Assembly (NCBI RefSeq): GCF_004571025.1
Contig: NZ_SPQT01000010.1
Span: forward strand, 124,001-188,000
Source of the DNA: Bradyrhizobium niftali
GTDB lineage: Bacteria > Pseudomonadota > Alphaproteobacteria > Rhizobiales > Xanthobacteraceae
Direction: 5' to 3'
DNA: 64,000 bases
The notes under the pieces were generated by a model. It made no database searches, was not told where the DNA came from, and saw only the letters and a list, made by a program, of their open reading frames with translations. Numbering within the stretch: the first letter of the stretch is position 1; each line of letters begins with the position of its first letter. The translations under genes were made by a program, and so were the position numbers. This document shows, piece after piece, positions 16,431 through 24,451 of the stretch.

Positions 16431-17249
16431 ATGCAAAGCCTCCACGTCAACGGATACGACATGCCCTATCTCGACGTGGGTGAAGACAGGGGTAGACCAC
16501 CACTGGTCTGCGTGCATGGATCGCTCTCGGACTTCCGCATCTGGGGCTGCGTGCTCGGACCGATGACGCAGCGGCACCGGGTGATCGCCGTCAGCCTGCG
16601 GCACTTCTTCCCCGAGCAGTGGGACGGCCTCGGTGACACCTACTCGATCGCGCAGCATGTCGACGACGTCATCGCCTTCATCGAGAAGCTCGACCTCGGT
16701 CCGGTCGATCTGATGGGTCACTCCCGCGGCGGGCACATCTGCTTTCGTGTGGCGCAGGCGCGCCCCGACCTGTTGCGGCGGCTGATCCTGGCCGAGCCCG
16801 GCGGCGAGCTCGATGCGAGCCTCGATCCCGATTACGTCGGTGGCCCCTCGCCGCTCTTGGCGCGGTTCACGGCCTCGGCCGAGAAGATCGCGGCCGGCGA
16901 TGTCGACGGCGGCCTTGCCGTCTTTGTGGACACGCTGGAGGGCGCCGGCACCTGGCCGCGGCTGCCGGCGATGGTGAAGCAGAATCTGCGCGACAACGCC
17001 TATACGCTGATCGGGCAGGTCCGCGACAACCGCCCGCCGTTCTCGAAGGCGGATGCGGAATCGATCAAGATGCCGACGCTGTTCATCCTGGGCGCGCGGA
17101 CCAAGGGCCTGCTGCCGAAGGTGCTGCATGCGCTGGCCGCGCACGTGCCCTATTCGAAGACGGCAATCATCCCGAACGCGACGCATCCGATGTTCGAGCA
17201 GGCGCCGCAAAAATACTCCGAAGTTGTCCTGGACTTTCTGGCGGGCTGA
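16431..17249 (+). CDS. Alpha/beta hydrolase (tandem copy 1)
   Basis: 272 residues. Oxyanion segment VCVHGSLSDFRIW, nucleophile elbow LMGHSRGGHIC (Ser), later acid in the TLFILGARTKG region, and the catalytic His in NATHPMFEQAP. Typical of hydrolases acting on esters or C-C bonds of ring-cleavage products. Ends three bases before the next gene, a clear duplicate. No neighbour indicates a substrate. Upstream, divergently, is ogt. Confidence 0.88.
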   Translation: MQSLHVNGYDMPYLDVGEDRGRPPLVCVHGSLSDFRIWGCVLGPMTQRHRVIAVSLRHFFPEQWDGLGDTYSIAQHVDDVIAFIEKLDLGPVDLMGHSRGGHICFRVAQARPDLLRRLILAEPGGELDASLDPDYVGGPSPLLARFTASAEKIAAGDVDGGLAVFVDTLEGAGTWPRLPAMVKQNLRDNAYTLIGQVRDNRPPFSKADAESIKMPTLFILGARTKGLLPKVLHALAAHVPYSKTAIIPNATHPMFEQAPQKYSEVVLDFLAG

Positions 17250-17251
17250 GC

Positions 17252-18064
17252 ATGCAGACCTTTCACGTCAACGGTTACGACATGGCCTATCTCGAAGTCG
17301 GGGAAGGCCCGCCGCTGGTCTGCGTGCACGGCACGCTCGGGGATTTCCGCACCTGGTATTCGGTGCTCGGCCCGCTGTCGAAGAGCCATCGGGTGATCTC
17401 GGTCAGCCTGCGGCATTTCTTTCCCGAGCATTGGGACGCCATCGGCGACGACTACAAGATGGCGCAGCACGTCGCTGATGTGATCGCCTTCATCGAGCAG
17501 GTGAGGCCCGCACCCGTCGATCTGATGGGACATTCGCGCGGCGGCCACATCGCCTTTCGCGTGGCGCAGGCGCGGCCTGATCTGTTGCGCAAGCTGGTGC
17601 TGGCCGAGCCCGGTGGCGATCTCGACGCCAGCCTGTCGGTCCCTGAAGGCACGCCCGCGCATCCGCCGCTGGCGGCGCGCACGGCGCGCTCGGTCGAGAT
17701 GATCCGCGCCGGCGACATCGAGGGCGCGCTGCAGCACTTCTACGAGGGGATCGAAGGCGACGGCTCGTGGCGGCGCGTGCCGGCGGCGGCGAAGCAGCAA
17801 TTGCGCGACAACGCCGTCACCTTCCTCGGCCAGATCAACGAGCAGCGCAGGCCCTATACGCTCGCGGATGCGCAGGCGATCAGGACGCCGACGCTCCTGA
17901 TCGGCGGCGGCGCGACGACGGGAAGCCTGTCGGTGATGTGGCGCGTGCTGGCGGAGCACATCGCAGGAGCCAAGACGGCCGTGATCGCGAATGCCGGCCA
18001 CTGGATGTTCGAGCAGGCGCCACTGGAATATGGTGAGGTGGTGAACAGGTTTTTGGCGGAGTGA
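17252..18064 (+). CDS. Alpha/beta hydrolase (tandem copy 2)
   Basis: 270 residues, matching copy 1 over its whole length (MQTFHVNGYDMAYLEVGEGP start, LMGHSRGGHIAF nucleophile elbow, NAGHWMFEQAP His loop). The pair surely arose by tandem duplication and is co-transcribed, with a two-base gap. Retention of all catalytic residues in both suggests two active enzymes with different specificity rather than decay. Confidence 0.88.
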   Translation: MQTFHVNGYDMAYLEVGEGPPLVCVHGTLGDFRTWYSVLGPLSKSHRVISVSLRHFFPEHWDAIGDDYKMAQHVADVIAFIEQVRPAPVDLMGHSRGGHIAFRVAQARPDLLRKLVLAEPGGDLDASLSVPEGTPAHPPLAARTARSVEMIRAGDIEGALQHFYEGIEGDGSWRRVPAAAKQQLRDNAVTFLGQINEQRRPYTLADAQAIRTPTLLIGGGATTGSLSVMWRVLAEHIAGAKTAVIANAGHWMFEQAPLEYGEVVNRFLAE

Positions 18065-18094
18065 GTGCGTGTAAGGAGCGCACCGCCGTTGATC

Positions 18095-18238
18095 TCCCTC
18101 GCCCCGCTTGCGGGGAGAGGGTGCGGTGAGGGGGAGCCTCCGCGCAGACGGTGACAGCGAGTCTCGCGGAGACTCCCCCTCACCCGGAATTTGCTGCGCA
18201 AATTCCGGCCTCTCCCTGCAAGCGGGGAGAGGCGAAGG
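18095..18238. repeat. Palindromic intergenic repeat, family R4 (copy 2)
   Basis: CCCCGCTTGCGGGGAGAGGG at one end and CTCTCCCTGCAAGCGGGGAG at the other; inner arms GAGGGGGAGCCTCCGCG and CGCGGAGACTCCCCCTC pair exactly, and a small hairpin CGGAATTTG/CAAATTCCG is nested inside. Lies between convergent genes. Confidence 0.8.
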
Positions 18239-18245
18239 AAGAGCC

Positions 18246-18704
18246 TCACACCTTCCACACGCCGACCGGCATCTTGATCGTCGCGTTGAGGCGGTTCCAG
18301 ACGTTGATGGTCGCGATCGAGAGGATCAGGGTTGCGAGCTCGCGCTCGTCAAAATGCTTGGCGGCCTCGTTCCAGATCGCATCGGGCACCGGATCCTCAC
18401 GGTCGGCGATACGGGTGACCGCCTCGGTCAGAGCCAGCGCGGCGCGCTCGGCTTCGGTGAAATAGGGGGTATCGCGCCAGGCCGAGACGGCGAACAGGCG
18501 CTCGTCGGTCTCGCCGACCTTGCGGGCGATCTTCGGGTGCATGTCGACGCAGACGCTGCAGCCATTGATCTGGCTGGCGCGCAGATGCACCAGTTCCAGG
18601 AGCTTTTCCGGCAGGCCCTGCTTGGTCAAATTGCCGAGAGATTGCAGGACATTCATGGCCTCGGGCAGGACCATGACGGGGTGATTCATGCGGGCGTGCA
18701 TCAT
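18246..18704 (-). CDS. Carboxymuconolactone decarboxylase/AhpD-like protein
   Basis: 152 residues. Contains the AhpD-type redox motif: ELVHLRASQINGCSVCVDMH, that is E-x11-C-x2-C-x3-H, so it is more likely a peroxidase-type or alkylhydroperoxidase-like thiol protein than a true decarboxylase. Start at ATG 18704, with GGAG six bases upstream; an ATG 12 bases earlier lacks a leader. It is divergent from an ECF41-type sigma gene. Known ECF41 loci typically carry exactly such a COE (carboxymuconolactone decarboxylase, oxidoreductase or epimerase) gene as sole target, and a matching promoter is seen here. Confidence 0.92.
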   Translation of the reverse strand: MMHARMNHPVMVLPEAMNVLQSLGNLTKQGLPEKLLELVHLRASQINGCSVCVDMHPKIARKVGETDERLFAVSAWRDTPYFTEAERAALALTEAVTRIADREDPVPDAIWNEAAKHFDERELATLILSIATINVWNRLNATIKMPVGVWKV

Positions 18705-18737
18705 TGTCGTCTCCATCTGTCGAATTTCGAAAGTTCC

Positions 18738-18764
18738 GGTCACATTGGCCGGATTGCCTTCGTC
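18738..18764 (+). promoter_or_regulatory. ECF41-type promoter of the sigma gene
   Basis: GGTCACA (18738-18744), 16 bases, CGTC (18761-18764). The consensus reported for ECF41 sigma factors is TGTCACA with CGTC about 16 bases on. Transcription would start about 30 bases before the sigma gene ATG at 18801, giving autoregulation. It is the mirror image of the promoter at 18773-18799. Confidence 0.75.
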
Positions 18765-18772
18765 ATGGGCAT

Positions 18773-18799
18773 GACGGATCGCGATGAGGGAATGTGACC
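18773..18799 (-). promoter_or_regulatory. ECF41-type promoter of the AhpD-like gene
   Basis: On the minus strand GGTCACA (18799-18793), 16 bases, CGTC (18776-18773). Start site predicted near 18766, about 60 bases before the AhpD-like gene. The two promoters face each other, and their elements form an exact dyad centred at 18768.5, including CGTCATG-GG-CATGACG. Confidence 0.75.
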
Positions 18800-18800
18800 G

Positions 18801-19670
18801 ATGACCCCAAAAAACTTTGAAGACGATTTTCTCAGCCAACAGTTCGAGGCCAGCAGGGACCATTTGCGCGCGGTCGCCTACCGGATGCTGGGCTCCCGCG
18901 CCGAGGTCGACGATGCCGTGCAGGAGGCCTGGCTGCGGGTCAGCCGCTACGATACGTCCGATGTCGCGAACCTGCGCGGCTGGCTGACCACCGTGGTCGC
19001 GCGCATCTGCCTCGACATGCTGCGCGCGCGCAAATCGCGCCGCGAGGACCCGATGGGCCCACATGTGCCGGAGCCGGTCGACGAGACGCAGGAGCGCGAA
19101 GCGGAGATGGCCGATTCCGTCGGCGCGGCACTGCTGATCGTGCTGGAAACGTTGCAGCCGGCGGAGCGGCTCGCCTTCGTGCTGCACGACATGTTCGCGG
19201 TGCCCTTCGAGGAGATCGCGCCGATCGTCGGGCGCTCCGTCGATGCCTCGCGCCAGCTTGCTAGCCGTGCGCGGCGGCGCGTGCAGGGTGCGCCGGTGCC
19301 CGAGACGGACCTGTCGCGTCAACGCAAGATCGTCGATGCCTTCCTCAAAGCTTCGCGCGAAGGCAATTTCGAGGGGCTGCTTGCCGTGCTCGATCCCGAC
19401 GTCGTCTTTCGCGCCGACCAGGCCGCGGTGCGGCTCGGTACGCTGCCGGAGATCCGCGGCGCGGATGCGGTCGCGCGGCTCTACAAGGGCCGTGCGCAAG
19501 CTGCACGGACGGCGCTGGTCGATGGCGAGATGGGTGTTGCGGTCATCCTCGGCGGGCAATTGCGCATCGCGCTGCGCGTGAGCTTCAGCGGCGACCGGAT
19601 CGCGGCGATCGAGGCGGTGGCCGATGCAGAAGAGATCGCGGCGATCGAGGTCGAGGTGCTGGAGCGCTAG
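18801..19670 (+). CDS. ECF41-type sigma factor with SnoaL-like C-terminal domain
   Basis: 289 residues. Region 2 (about 15-80): MLGSRAEVDDAVQEAWLRVS; region 4 (about 125-175): LQPAERLAFVLHDMFAVPFE and SVDASRQLASRARRRVQG. The linker GPHVPEPVDET recalls the conserved WLPEP linker of ECF41. From about 185 a SnoaL-like domain follows (DAFLKASREGNFEGLLAVLD). In this family the C-terminal extension both inhibits and enables the sigma factor, and no anti-sigma gene is needed; none is seen here. The start ATG has GAGGGA nine bases upstream. Signal unknown. Confidence 0.93.
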   Translation: MTPKNFEDDFLSQQFEASRDHLRAVAYRMLGSRAEVDDAVQEAWLRVSRYDTSDVANLRGWLTTVVARICLDMLRARKSRREDPMGPHVPEPVDETQEREAEMADSVGAALLIVLETLQPAERLAFVLHDMFAVPFEEIAPIVGRSVDASRQLASRARRRVQGAPVPETDLSRQRKIVDAFLKASREGNFEGLLAVLDPDVVFRADQAAVRLGTLPEIRGADAVARLYKGRAQAARTALVDGEMGVAVILGGQLRIALRVSFSGDRIAAIEAVADAEEIAAIEVEVLER

Positions 19671-19757
19671 GCCGGCGTGGCATCGCACCTGTCCGGATGC
19701 TAGGCTTTCCGCACAATCGCGCGCTGCCGGCGCTCAAGACGCGAAAGGACGCAAGTC

Positions 19758-21014
19758 ATGACATCCCGCCTCATTCCCCTGCTCGCACTATCCCTGCTCG
19801 GCCTCGCTGCCGGCGCCACGACTGCGCTCGCCGCCGCCGACGAGAAGCTGAAAGCCGCCGCCGAGCAGGAGAAGGCGCCGCTGATCGAGACCTTGCGCGA
19901 CATGGTGATGATCGAGAGCGGCAGCAGCGACGCCGAAGGCCTTAAGAAGATGGCCGACTTCACGGAAGCCCGCCTGAAGGCGCTGGGCGCAACCACCGAG
20001 CGGCGCAAGACCACCGCGGGCACGCGCGCCGACATGGTGATCGCAACGTTCGAAGGCTCGGGCACGCGAAAACTGATGCTGATCGCGCATATGGACACGG
20101 TCTATCAGCGCGGCATCCTCGGCAGCGAGCCGTACCGTGTCGACGGCAACCGCATCTACGGCCCCGGCATCGCCGACGACAAGGGCGGCATCGCCGTGGT
20201 GCTGCATGCGCTCAAGATCCTGAAGGACGCCGGCTGGAAGGACTACGCGACGCTCACCGTGTCGTTCAATCCGGATGAGGAGGTCGGCTCGATCGGGTCG
20301 GGCGAGATCATCGCCGAGCTCGCCGATCAGCACGACGTCGTGCTCTCCTGCGAGCCGACGGTGGCTGCGCCCGTGGCCAAAAACGACGGGCTGCTGCTCG
20401 GGGCCAGCGGCACTGCGACGGCGAAAATGGAAGTGAAGGGCCGGGCCTCGCATGCGGGTGCCGCTCCCGATCTCGGCCGCAATGCGCTGATCGAGCTCGG
20501 GCACCAATTGGTGCAGACCAGGGATGTCGCCAAATCGATTCCCGGCACGCAGCTCAACTGGACCACTGCGCAGGCCGGCACCGTGCGCAACCAGATCCCG
20601 GAGAAGGCCGAGGCCGGCGGCGACATTCGCCTCACCATCCCCGACGGCATCGCCAAATTGCAGGCAGCGCTCGACGCCAAGCTGAAAGAGAAGCTCGTTC
20701 CCGACACCGAGACGACGGTGACGATCACGCCGGGCCGCCCGCCCTTCGTCGCCAGCGATCGCGGCCGCGCACTCGCCGAGATGGGCCAGGCGGTCTATGC
20801 CGAGATCGACCGCAAGCTCGACATCGCCGAGATGACCGGCGGGGCCACCGACGCCGGCTACGCCAATCGCAGCGGCAAGGCGGTCGTGGTCGAGAGCTTC
20901 GGCCTCGCCGGCTTCGGCTACCACGCCCGCGACGAATTCATCGACACCAACTCGATCGTGCCGCGGCTCTATCTGATGAGCCGGATGCTGATCGAGCAGG
21001 GCAAGAAAAAATAG
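19758..21014 (+). CDS. Exported M20-family metallopeptidase (glutamate carboxypeptidase-like)
   Basis: 418 residues. A Sec signal peptide of about 25 residues (ends near TTALAAADE) precedes an M20 core: metal-site AHMDTVYQRG, YGPGIADDKGG (bridging Asp), SFNPDEEVGSIGS (catalytic and metal Glu), the dimerisation-domain KGRASHAGAAPDLGRNA, and a terminal metal His in FGYHARDEFI. Resembles carboxypeptidase G2, which removes C-terminal glutamate from folates or peptides in the periplasm. Metal ligands appear complete. Monocistronic; no link to neighbours evident. Confidence 0.92.
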   Translation: MTSRLIPLLALSLLGLAAGATTALAAADEKLKAAAEQEKAPLIETLRDMVMIESGSSDAEGLKKMADFTEARLKALGATTERRKTTAGTRADMVIATFEGSGTRKLMLIAHMDTVYQRGILGSEPYRVDGNRIYGPGIADDKGGIAVVLHALKILKDAGWKDYATLTVSFNPDEEVGSIGSGEIIAELADQHDVVLSCEPTVAAPVAKNDGLLLGASGTATAKMEVKGRASHAGAAPDLGRNALIELGHQLVQTRDVAKSIPGTQLNWTTAQAGTVRNQIPEKAEAGGDIRLTIPDGIAKLQAALDAKLKEKLVPDTETTVTITPGRPPFVASDRGRALAEMGQAVYAEIDRKLDIAEMTGGATDAGYANRSGKAVVVESFGLAGFGYHARDEFIDTNSIVPRLYLMSRMLIEQGKKK

Positions 21015-21132
21015 GCGCCAAACCGGGCCAGATCATTGTCGCGAAAACAACCCCATGCACAGTAGACGGCCCTAGCGATATCAATGGCTTAGTGGACCCC
21101 CAAATAGCGCCTGTGGCGGCGTCCGGCCGTGC

Positions 21133-21161
21133 TTGACGCCATCGGCCTCCCGCAGTACGTT
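21133..21161 (+). promoter_or_regulatory. Probable sigma-70 promoter of the gntR gene
   Basis: TTGACG (21133-21138), 17-base spacer, TACGTT (21156-21161). The start site would fall inside the palindrome at 21166-21179, and the GTG start at 21208 lies about 40 bases downstream. This argues against a TTG start at 21133. Confidence 0.45.
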
Positions 21162-21165
21162 CGAT

Positions 21166-21179
21166 TACGGAATTCCGTA
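21166..21179. promoter_or_regulatory. Palindromic operator, probable GntR site
   Basis: TACGGAATTCCGTA, a perfect 14-bp palindrome at the predicted start site of the gntR transcript. FCD-type GntR proteins bind short perfect dyads of this kind, so autorepression is likely. Confidence 0.6.
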
Positions 21180-21207
21180 TTCCCTCTCAAGTTTCGGAGT
21201 CGCCGGC

Positions 21208-21885
21208 GTGATCCCCCTCGACCCGCTCCCGAACCTGATCGACCAGGTCTATGTGCGCATCCTGGAGGCGATCTCCGATCGCACGCTGCGGCCGGGCCAG
21301 CGCATCCGGCAGAACGAGCTCGCCGACAAGCTCGGCGTGTCGCGCCAGCCGGTGTCGCACGCGTTGCATCTGCTGCATCGGCAGGGTCTCGTCGCCGAAA
21401 GCGGCCGGCGCGGCTTTGAGGTCACCCAGCTCGATCCCGCGCGCATCCGCCAGCTCTACGAGGTGCGCGGCGCCCTCGATGCACTCGCCGCCAGGCTCGC
21501 CGCGACGCGCGCCGCAAGCGACGCGGCAGGACGCACGCGGCTTGAGGCGGCGCTCGCCGCCGGGCGCCGCATCGATCGCAACACGTCGCTTGCCGAGCTC
21601 ATCACCCTCGACGTCGATTTTCATCGCGCGATCTACCAGCTCGCCGGCAATCCCGTGATCGAGGAGACGATCGCGCCGCAATGGCCGCATATGCGCCGCT
21701 CGATGGCGACGGTGCTGTCGGAGCTCGACTATCGCGGCAGCGCCTGGGCCGAGCATGCGACGATCGCCGGACACATTCTCGCGGGCGAGGCGAATGCCGC
21801 CGAACGCGCGGCACTCGCGCATGCGCAGACGGCGGGACGGATGACCGAGGAGAGATTGAGGGCGACGGACGAGGCGGCGGCGTAG
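21208..21885 (+). CDS. GntR-family regulator, FCD subfamily
   Basis: 225 residues from a GTG with CGGAG eight bases upstream. Winged helix-turn-helix at about 10-75 (YVRILEAISDRTLRPGQRIR, then NELADKLGVSRQPVSHALHL) and an FCD all-helical ligand domain (ARIRQLYEVRGALDALAARL, LDVDFHRAIYQLAGN). FCD domains bind small organic acids, often with a metal held by Asp/His residues such as those in DVDFHRAI. The downstream genes (dioxygenase, SAF-domain oxidoreductase, TRAP binding protein) are probable targets, making it a local catabolic regulator. Confidence 0.88.
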   Translation: MIPLDPLPNLIDQVYVRILEAISDRTLRPGQRIRQNELADKLGVSRQPVSHALHLLHRQGLVAESGRRGFEVTQLDPARIRQLYEVRGALDALAARLAATRAASDAAGRTRLEAALAAGRRIDRNTSLAELITLDVDFHRAIYQLAGNPVIEETIAPQWPHMRRSMATVLSELDYRGSAWAEHATIAGHILAGEANAAERAALAHAQTAGRMTEERLRATDEAAA

Positions 21886-21896
21886 CCGTTTGCGCC

Positions 21897-21971
21897 GTCA
21901 TTCCGGACGCGCGAAGCGCGATCCGGAATCTCGAGGTTCCGGGTTCGGTCCTGCGACCGCCCCGGAACGAC
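21897..21971. repeat. Palindromic intergenic repeat, family R3 (copy 3)
   Basis: GTCATTCCGGACGCGCGAAG with facing CGATCCGGAATCTCGAGG, and outer CCCCGGAACGAC. A short, somewhat degenerate member between gntR and the dioxygenase gene. Confidence 0.65.
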
Positions 21972-22001
21972 AACAAAAACAAAACAACAGGAGGACGACC
22001 C

Positions 22002-22802
22002 ATGAAACTGTCGCAGGAGCAATTGGAGTTCTTCCACCGCGAGGGCTGGCTGTTTTTGCCCGAATTGTTCAGCCAGGAGGAGGTCGATCTGCTCGCGCGC
22101 GAGGCGGTCGGCATCTACGATGCCAACCGGCCGGAGGTCTGGCGCGAGAAGAGCGGCGCGCCGCGCACGGCGTTTGCCGCGCATCTCTACAACGAGGCCT
22201 TCCGCATCCTGGGCGCGCATCCGCGCATGATCGACCCGGTCGAGCAATTGTTCGGCGAGCCTGTCTACATGCACCAGTTCAAAATCAACGCGAAATCGGC
22301 CTTCACCGGCGACGTCTGGCAATGGCACCAGGATTACGGCACCTGGAAGCGCGACGACGGAATGCCGGAGCCGCGCGCGATGAACATCGCGATCTTCCTC
22401 GACGAGGTGATGCCGATCAACGGTCCCCTGATGCTGGTGCCGCGCAGCCAGAATGCCGGCGATCTCGAAGCCTCGCATGACCTTGCCACCACGTCCTACC
22501 CGCTGTGGACGCTGGACGAGTCAACAGTGACGCGCCTCGTCGAGCAGGGCGGCATCGTGGCGCCCACTGGCAAGCCCGGCGGCATGCTGATGTTCCACGG
22601 CAATCTCGTGCACGGCTCGGCCGGCAACATCACGCCCTACCCGCGCAAGATCGTGTACCTGACACTGAACGCGGTCTCGAACCATATCCGCACCCCGACG
22701 CGGCCCGAGTACATCGCCCACCGCGATTTCGCGCCGATCAAGACGGTGGACGACGACGCCCTGCTGCGGCTCGCACGTGCCCCGCGGCAGGCGGCGGAGT
22801 AA
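22002..22802 (+). CDS. PhyH-family Fe(II)/2-oxoglutarate dioxygenase
   Basis: 266 residues from ATG 22002, which has AGGAGG seven to eight bases upstream; an earlier in-frame extension overlaps gntR and is rejected. Facial triad: His109 and Asp111 in VWQWHQDYGTW, and His204 in HGNLVHGSAGN, with Arg215 (YPRKIVYL) for the 2-oxoglutarate carboxylate. The WHQDYGTWKRDDGMP segment is reminiscent of ectoine hydroxylase, but no ectoine genes are nearby. It should hydroxylate an unidentified small substrate. Grouped with an oxidoreductase and a TRAP binding protein, it is probably catabolic. Confidence 0.9.
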   Translation: MKLSQEQLEFFHREGWLFLPELFSQEEVDLLAREAVGIYDANRPEVWREKSGAPRTAFAAHLYNEAFRILGAHPRMIDPVEQLFGEPVYMHQFKINAKSAFTGDVWQWHQDYGTWKRDDGMPEPRAMNIAIFLDEVMPINGPLMLVPRSQNAGDLEASHDLATTSYPLWTLDESTVTRLVEQGGIVAPTGKPGGMLMFHGNLVHGSAGNITPYPRKIVYLTLNAVSNHIRTPTRPEYIAHRDFAPIKTVDDDALLRLARAPRQAAE

Positions 22803-22806
22803 GCTG

Positions 22807-22908
22807 TCATTCCGGGGCGACGCGTAGCGTCGAGCCCGGAATCCATTGAGCCGCAGAAACCGCGGATAAATGGATTCCGGGCTCGCGCTTCGCGCGCCCC
22901 GGAATGAC
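22807..22908. repeat. Palindromic intergenic repeat, family R3 (copy 4)
   Basis: GTCATTCCGGGGCGACGCG at one end and CGCGCGCCCCGGAATGAC at the other; inner GAGCCCGGAATCCATT and AATGGATTCCGGGCTC pair exactly. Fills the gap between the dioxygenase and oxidoreductase genes. Confidence 0.8.
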
Positions 22909-22954
22909 GAACGCTGATAGTTCGCATCGCCCATTACACTCTTGGACATTTCCC

Positions 22955-24268
22955 ATGAACCTCTTCCGCCTCCTCCAGGCCCGCGCGTCCGCCGGCAAGC
23001 CTGTGCGTGTCGCGCTGATCGGCGCGGGCAAATTCGGCTCTATGTTTCTGGCTCAGGTGCCGCACACGCCGGGGCTGGAGGTGCCCATCATCGTCGACAT
23101 CGACCGCGAGCGCGCGCGCGAGGCCTGCCGCACGGTCGGCTGGGATGCGGCGCGCATTGCCGCGACCGTGTTCACCGATGACGGCGCACGCGCGATTGCC
23201 GGCGGCGCAATGGACGTGGTGGTGGAAGCGACCGGCAATCCGGCCGTCGGCATCAAACACGCGCGCGCCGCGATCGCGGCGGGCAAGCATATCGTGATGG
23301 TGAATGTCGAGGCCGACGTGCTGGCAGGCCCGCTGCTCGCCGAGGAAGCGCGCAAGGCGGGCGTGGTCTATTCGCTCGCCTATGGCGACCAGCCGGCGTT
23401 GACGGCGGAGATGGTCGACTGGGCCCGCGCCACCGGCTTTCGCGTCGTCGCCGCCGGCAAGGGCACGAAATATCTGCCGGCCTATCACGACGTGACGCCG
23501 GACGGCGTCTGGCAGCATTACGGCCTGACCGCCGGCGAAGCGCAGTCCGCCGGCATGAATCCGCAGATGTTCAACTCCTTCCTCGACGGCACCAAGTCGG
23601 CGATCGAGATGGCCGCAATCGCCAATGCCTGCGGCCTCGACGTGCCGACGGAGGGACTGTTGTTTCCGCCCTGCGGCGTCGACGACCTGCCGCATATCAT
23701 GCGGCCGCGATCGCGCGGTGGCGTGCTCGAGCGCTCCGGCGTGGTCGAAGTCGTCTCCTCGCTCGAGCGCGACGGACGGCCGGTGTTTCGCGACCTGCGC
23801 TGGGGCGTCTATGTCGTGCTGGAGGCTCCGAACGACTATGCCGCGGACTGCTTCAAGCAGTACGGCCTCAAGACCGATGCGAGCGGACGCTTTGCTGCGA
23901 TGTACAAGCCCTATCATCTGATTGGGCTCGAGCTGAACATCTCGGTGCTGTCGGCCGCGTTGCGGGGCGAGCCGACCGGCCAGCCCTACGGCTTCCGCGG
24001 CGACGTCGCGGCGGTGGCAAAACGCGATCTGCGCGCCGGCGAGATGCTGGACGGCGAAGGCGGCTACACGGTGTGGGGCAAGCTGGTGCAGGCCGCCGCG
24101 AGCCTCAAGGCGGGCGCCCTGCCGATCGGCCTCGCGCATCGCTTGAAGCTGAGGCATGACGTCGCGCACGGCGCGGTCGTGCGCTGGAGCGACGTCGAAT
24201 TCGACGCCGCCAACGAGACGGTGAAGATCCGCAAGGCCATGGAGGCCGCCTTCGCAGTGCAGCATTGA
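22955..24268 (+). CDS. NAD(P)-dependent oxidoreductase with C-terminal SAF domain
   Basis: 437 residues. Rossmann domain at about 18-160 (VRVALIGAGKFGSMFLAQVP, DVVVEATGNP), resembling homoserine dehydrogenase and Gfo/Idh/MocA proteins; a central catalytic domain with AAGKGTKYLPAYHDV; and a C-terminal SAF-like segment (AKRDLRAGEMLDGEGGYTVW, ALPIGLAHRL). Such proteins are often misnamed flagellar FlgA-like. The SAF fold occurs in sugar-acid dehydratases and sialic acid synthase, so a polyhydroxy acid substrate is possible. Start at ATG 22955. Its product or substrate probably links to the adjacent dioxygenase. Confidence 0.85.
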   Translation: MNLFRLLQARASAGKPVRVALIGAGKFGSMFLAQVPHTPGLEVPIIVDIDRERAREACRTVGWDAARIAATVFTDDGARAIAGGAMDVVVEATGNPAVGIKHARAAIAAGKHIVMVNVEADVLAGPLLAEEARKAGVVYSLAYGDQPALTAEMVDWARATGFRVVAAGKGTKYLPAYHDVTPDGVWQHYGLTAGEAQSAGMNPQMFNSFLDGTKSAIEMAAIANACGLDVPTEGLLFPPCGVDDLPHIMRPRSRGGVLERSGVVEVVSSLERDGRPVFRDLRWGVYVVLEAPNDYAADCFKQYGLKTDASGRFAAMYKPYHLIGLELNISVLSAALRGEPTGQPYGFRGDVAAVAKRDLRAGEMLDGEGGYTVWGKLVQAAASLKAGALPIGLAHRLKLRHDVAHGAVVRWSDVEFDAANETVKIRKAMEAAFAVQH

Positions 24269-24451
24269 ACGGCTGCGCCGGTAGCGCAACCAAAGTGCGC
24301 TTGATTTGCGGAACCCCTTTCGTCATCCTGAATGGGATCCGGGAATACTGAATTTCGGACACCAGGAAACGTCGGCCTGCGGCGAACATCAAAGCGGCAA
24401 CAAGACCGCGATCCCTCGTCGAGGACTCGACAACACCCAGAGGGGAAACGA

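Noticed and set aside
16431-18064. 3-oxoadipate enol-lactonase (PcaD) pair tied to protocatechuate degradation
   Set aside because: The GHSRGG hydrolases are far from pobA, no other pca gene is present, and family-specific residues cannot be confirmed by eye.
18705-19688. Minus-strand extension of the AhpD-like gene through the sigma factor gene
   Set aside because: The extension is antisense to a recognisable sigma factor and crosses the promoter pair; the RBS supports the start at 18704.
21133-21207. GntR starting with TTG at 21133
   Set aside because: That TTG is part of a TTGACG -35 element and the segment includes the operator; a GTG with a good leader is at 21208.
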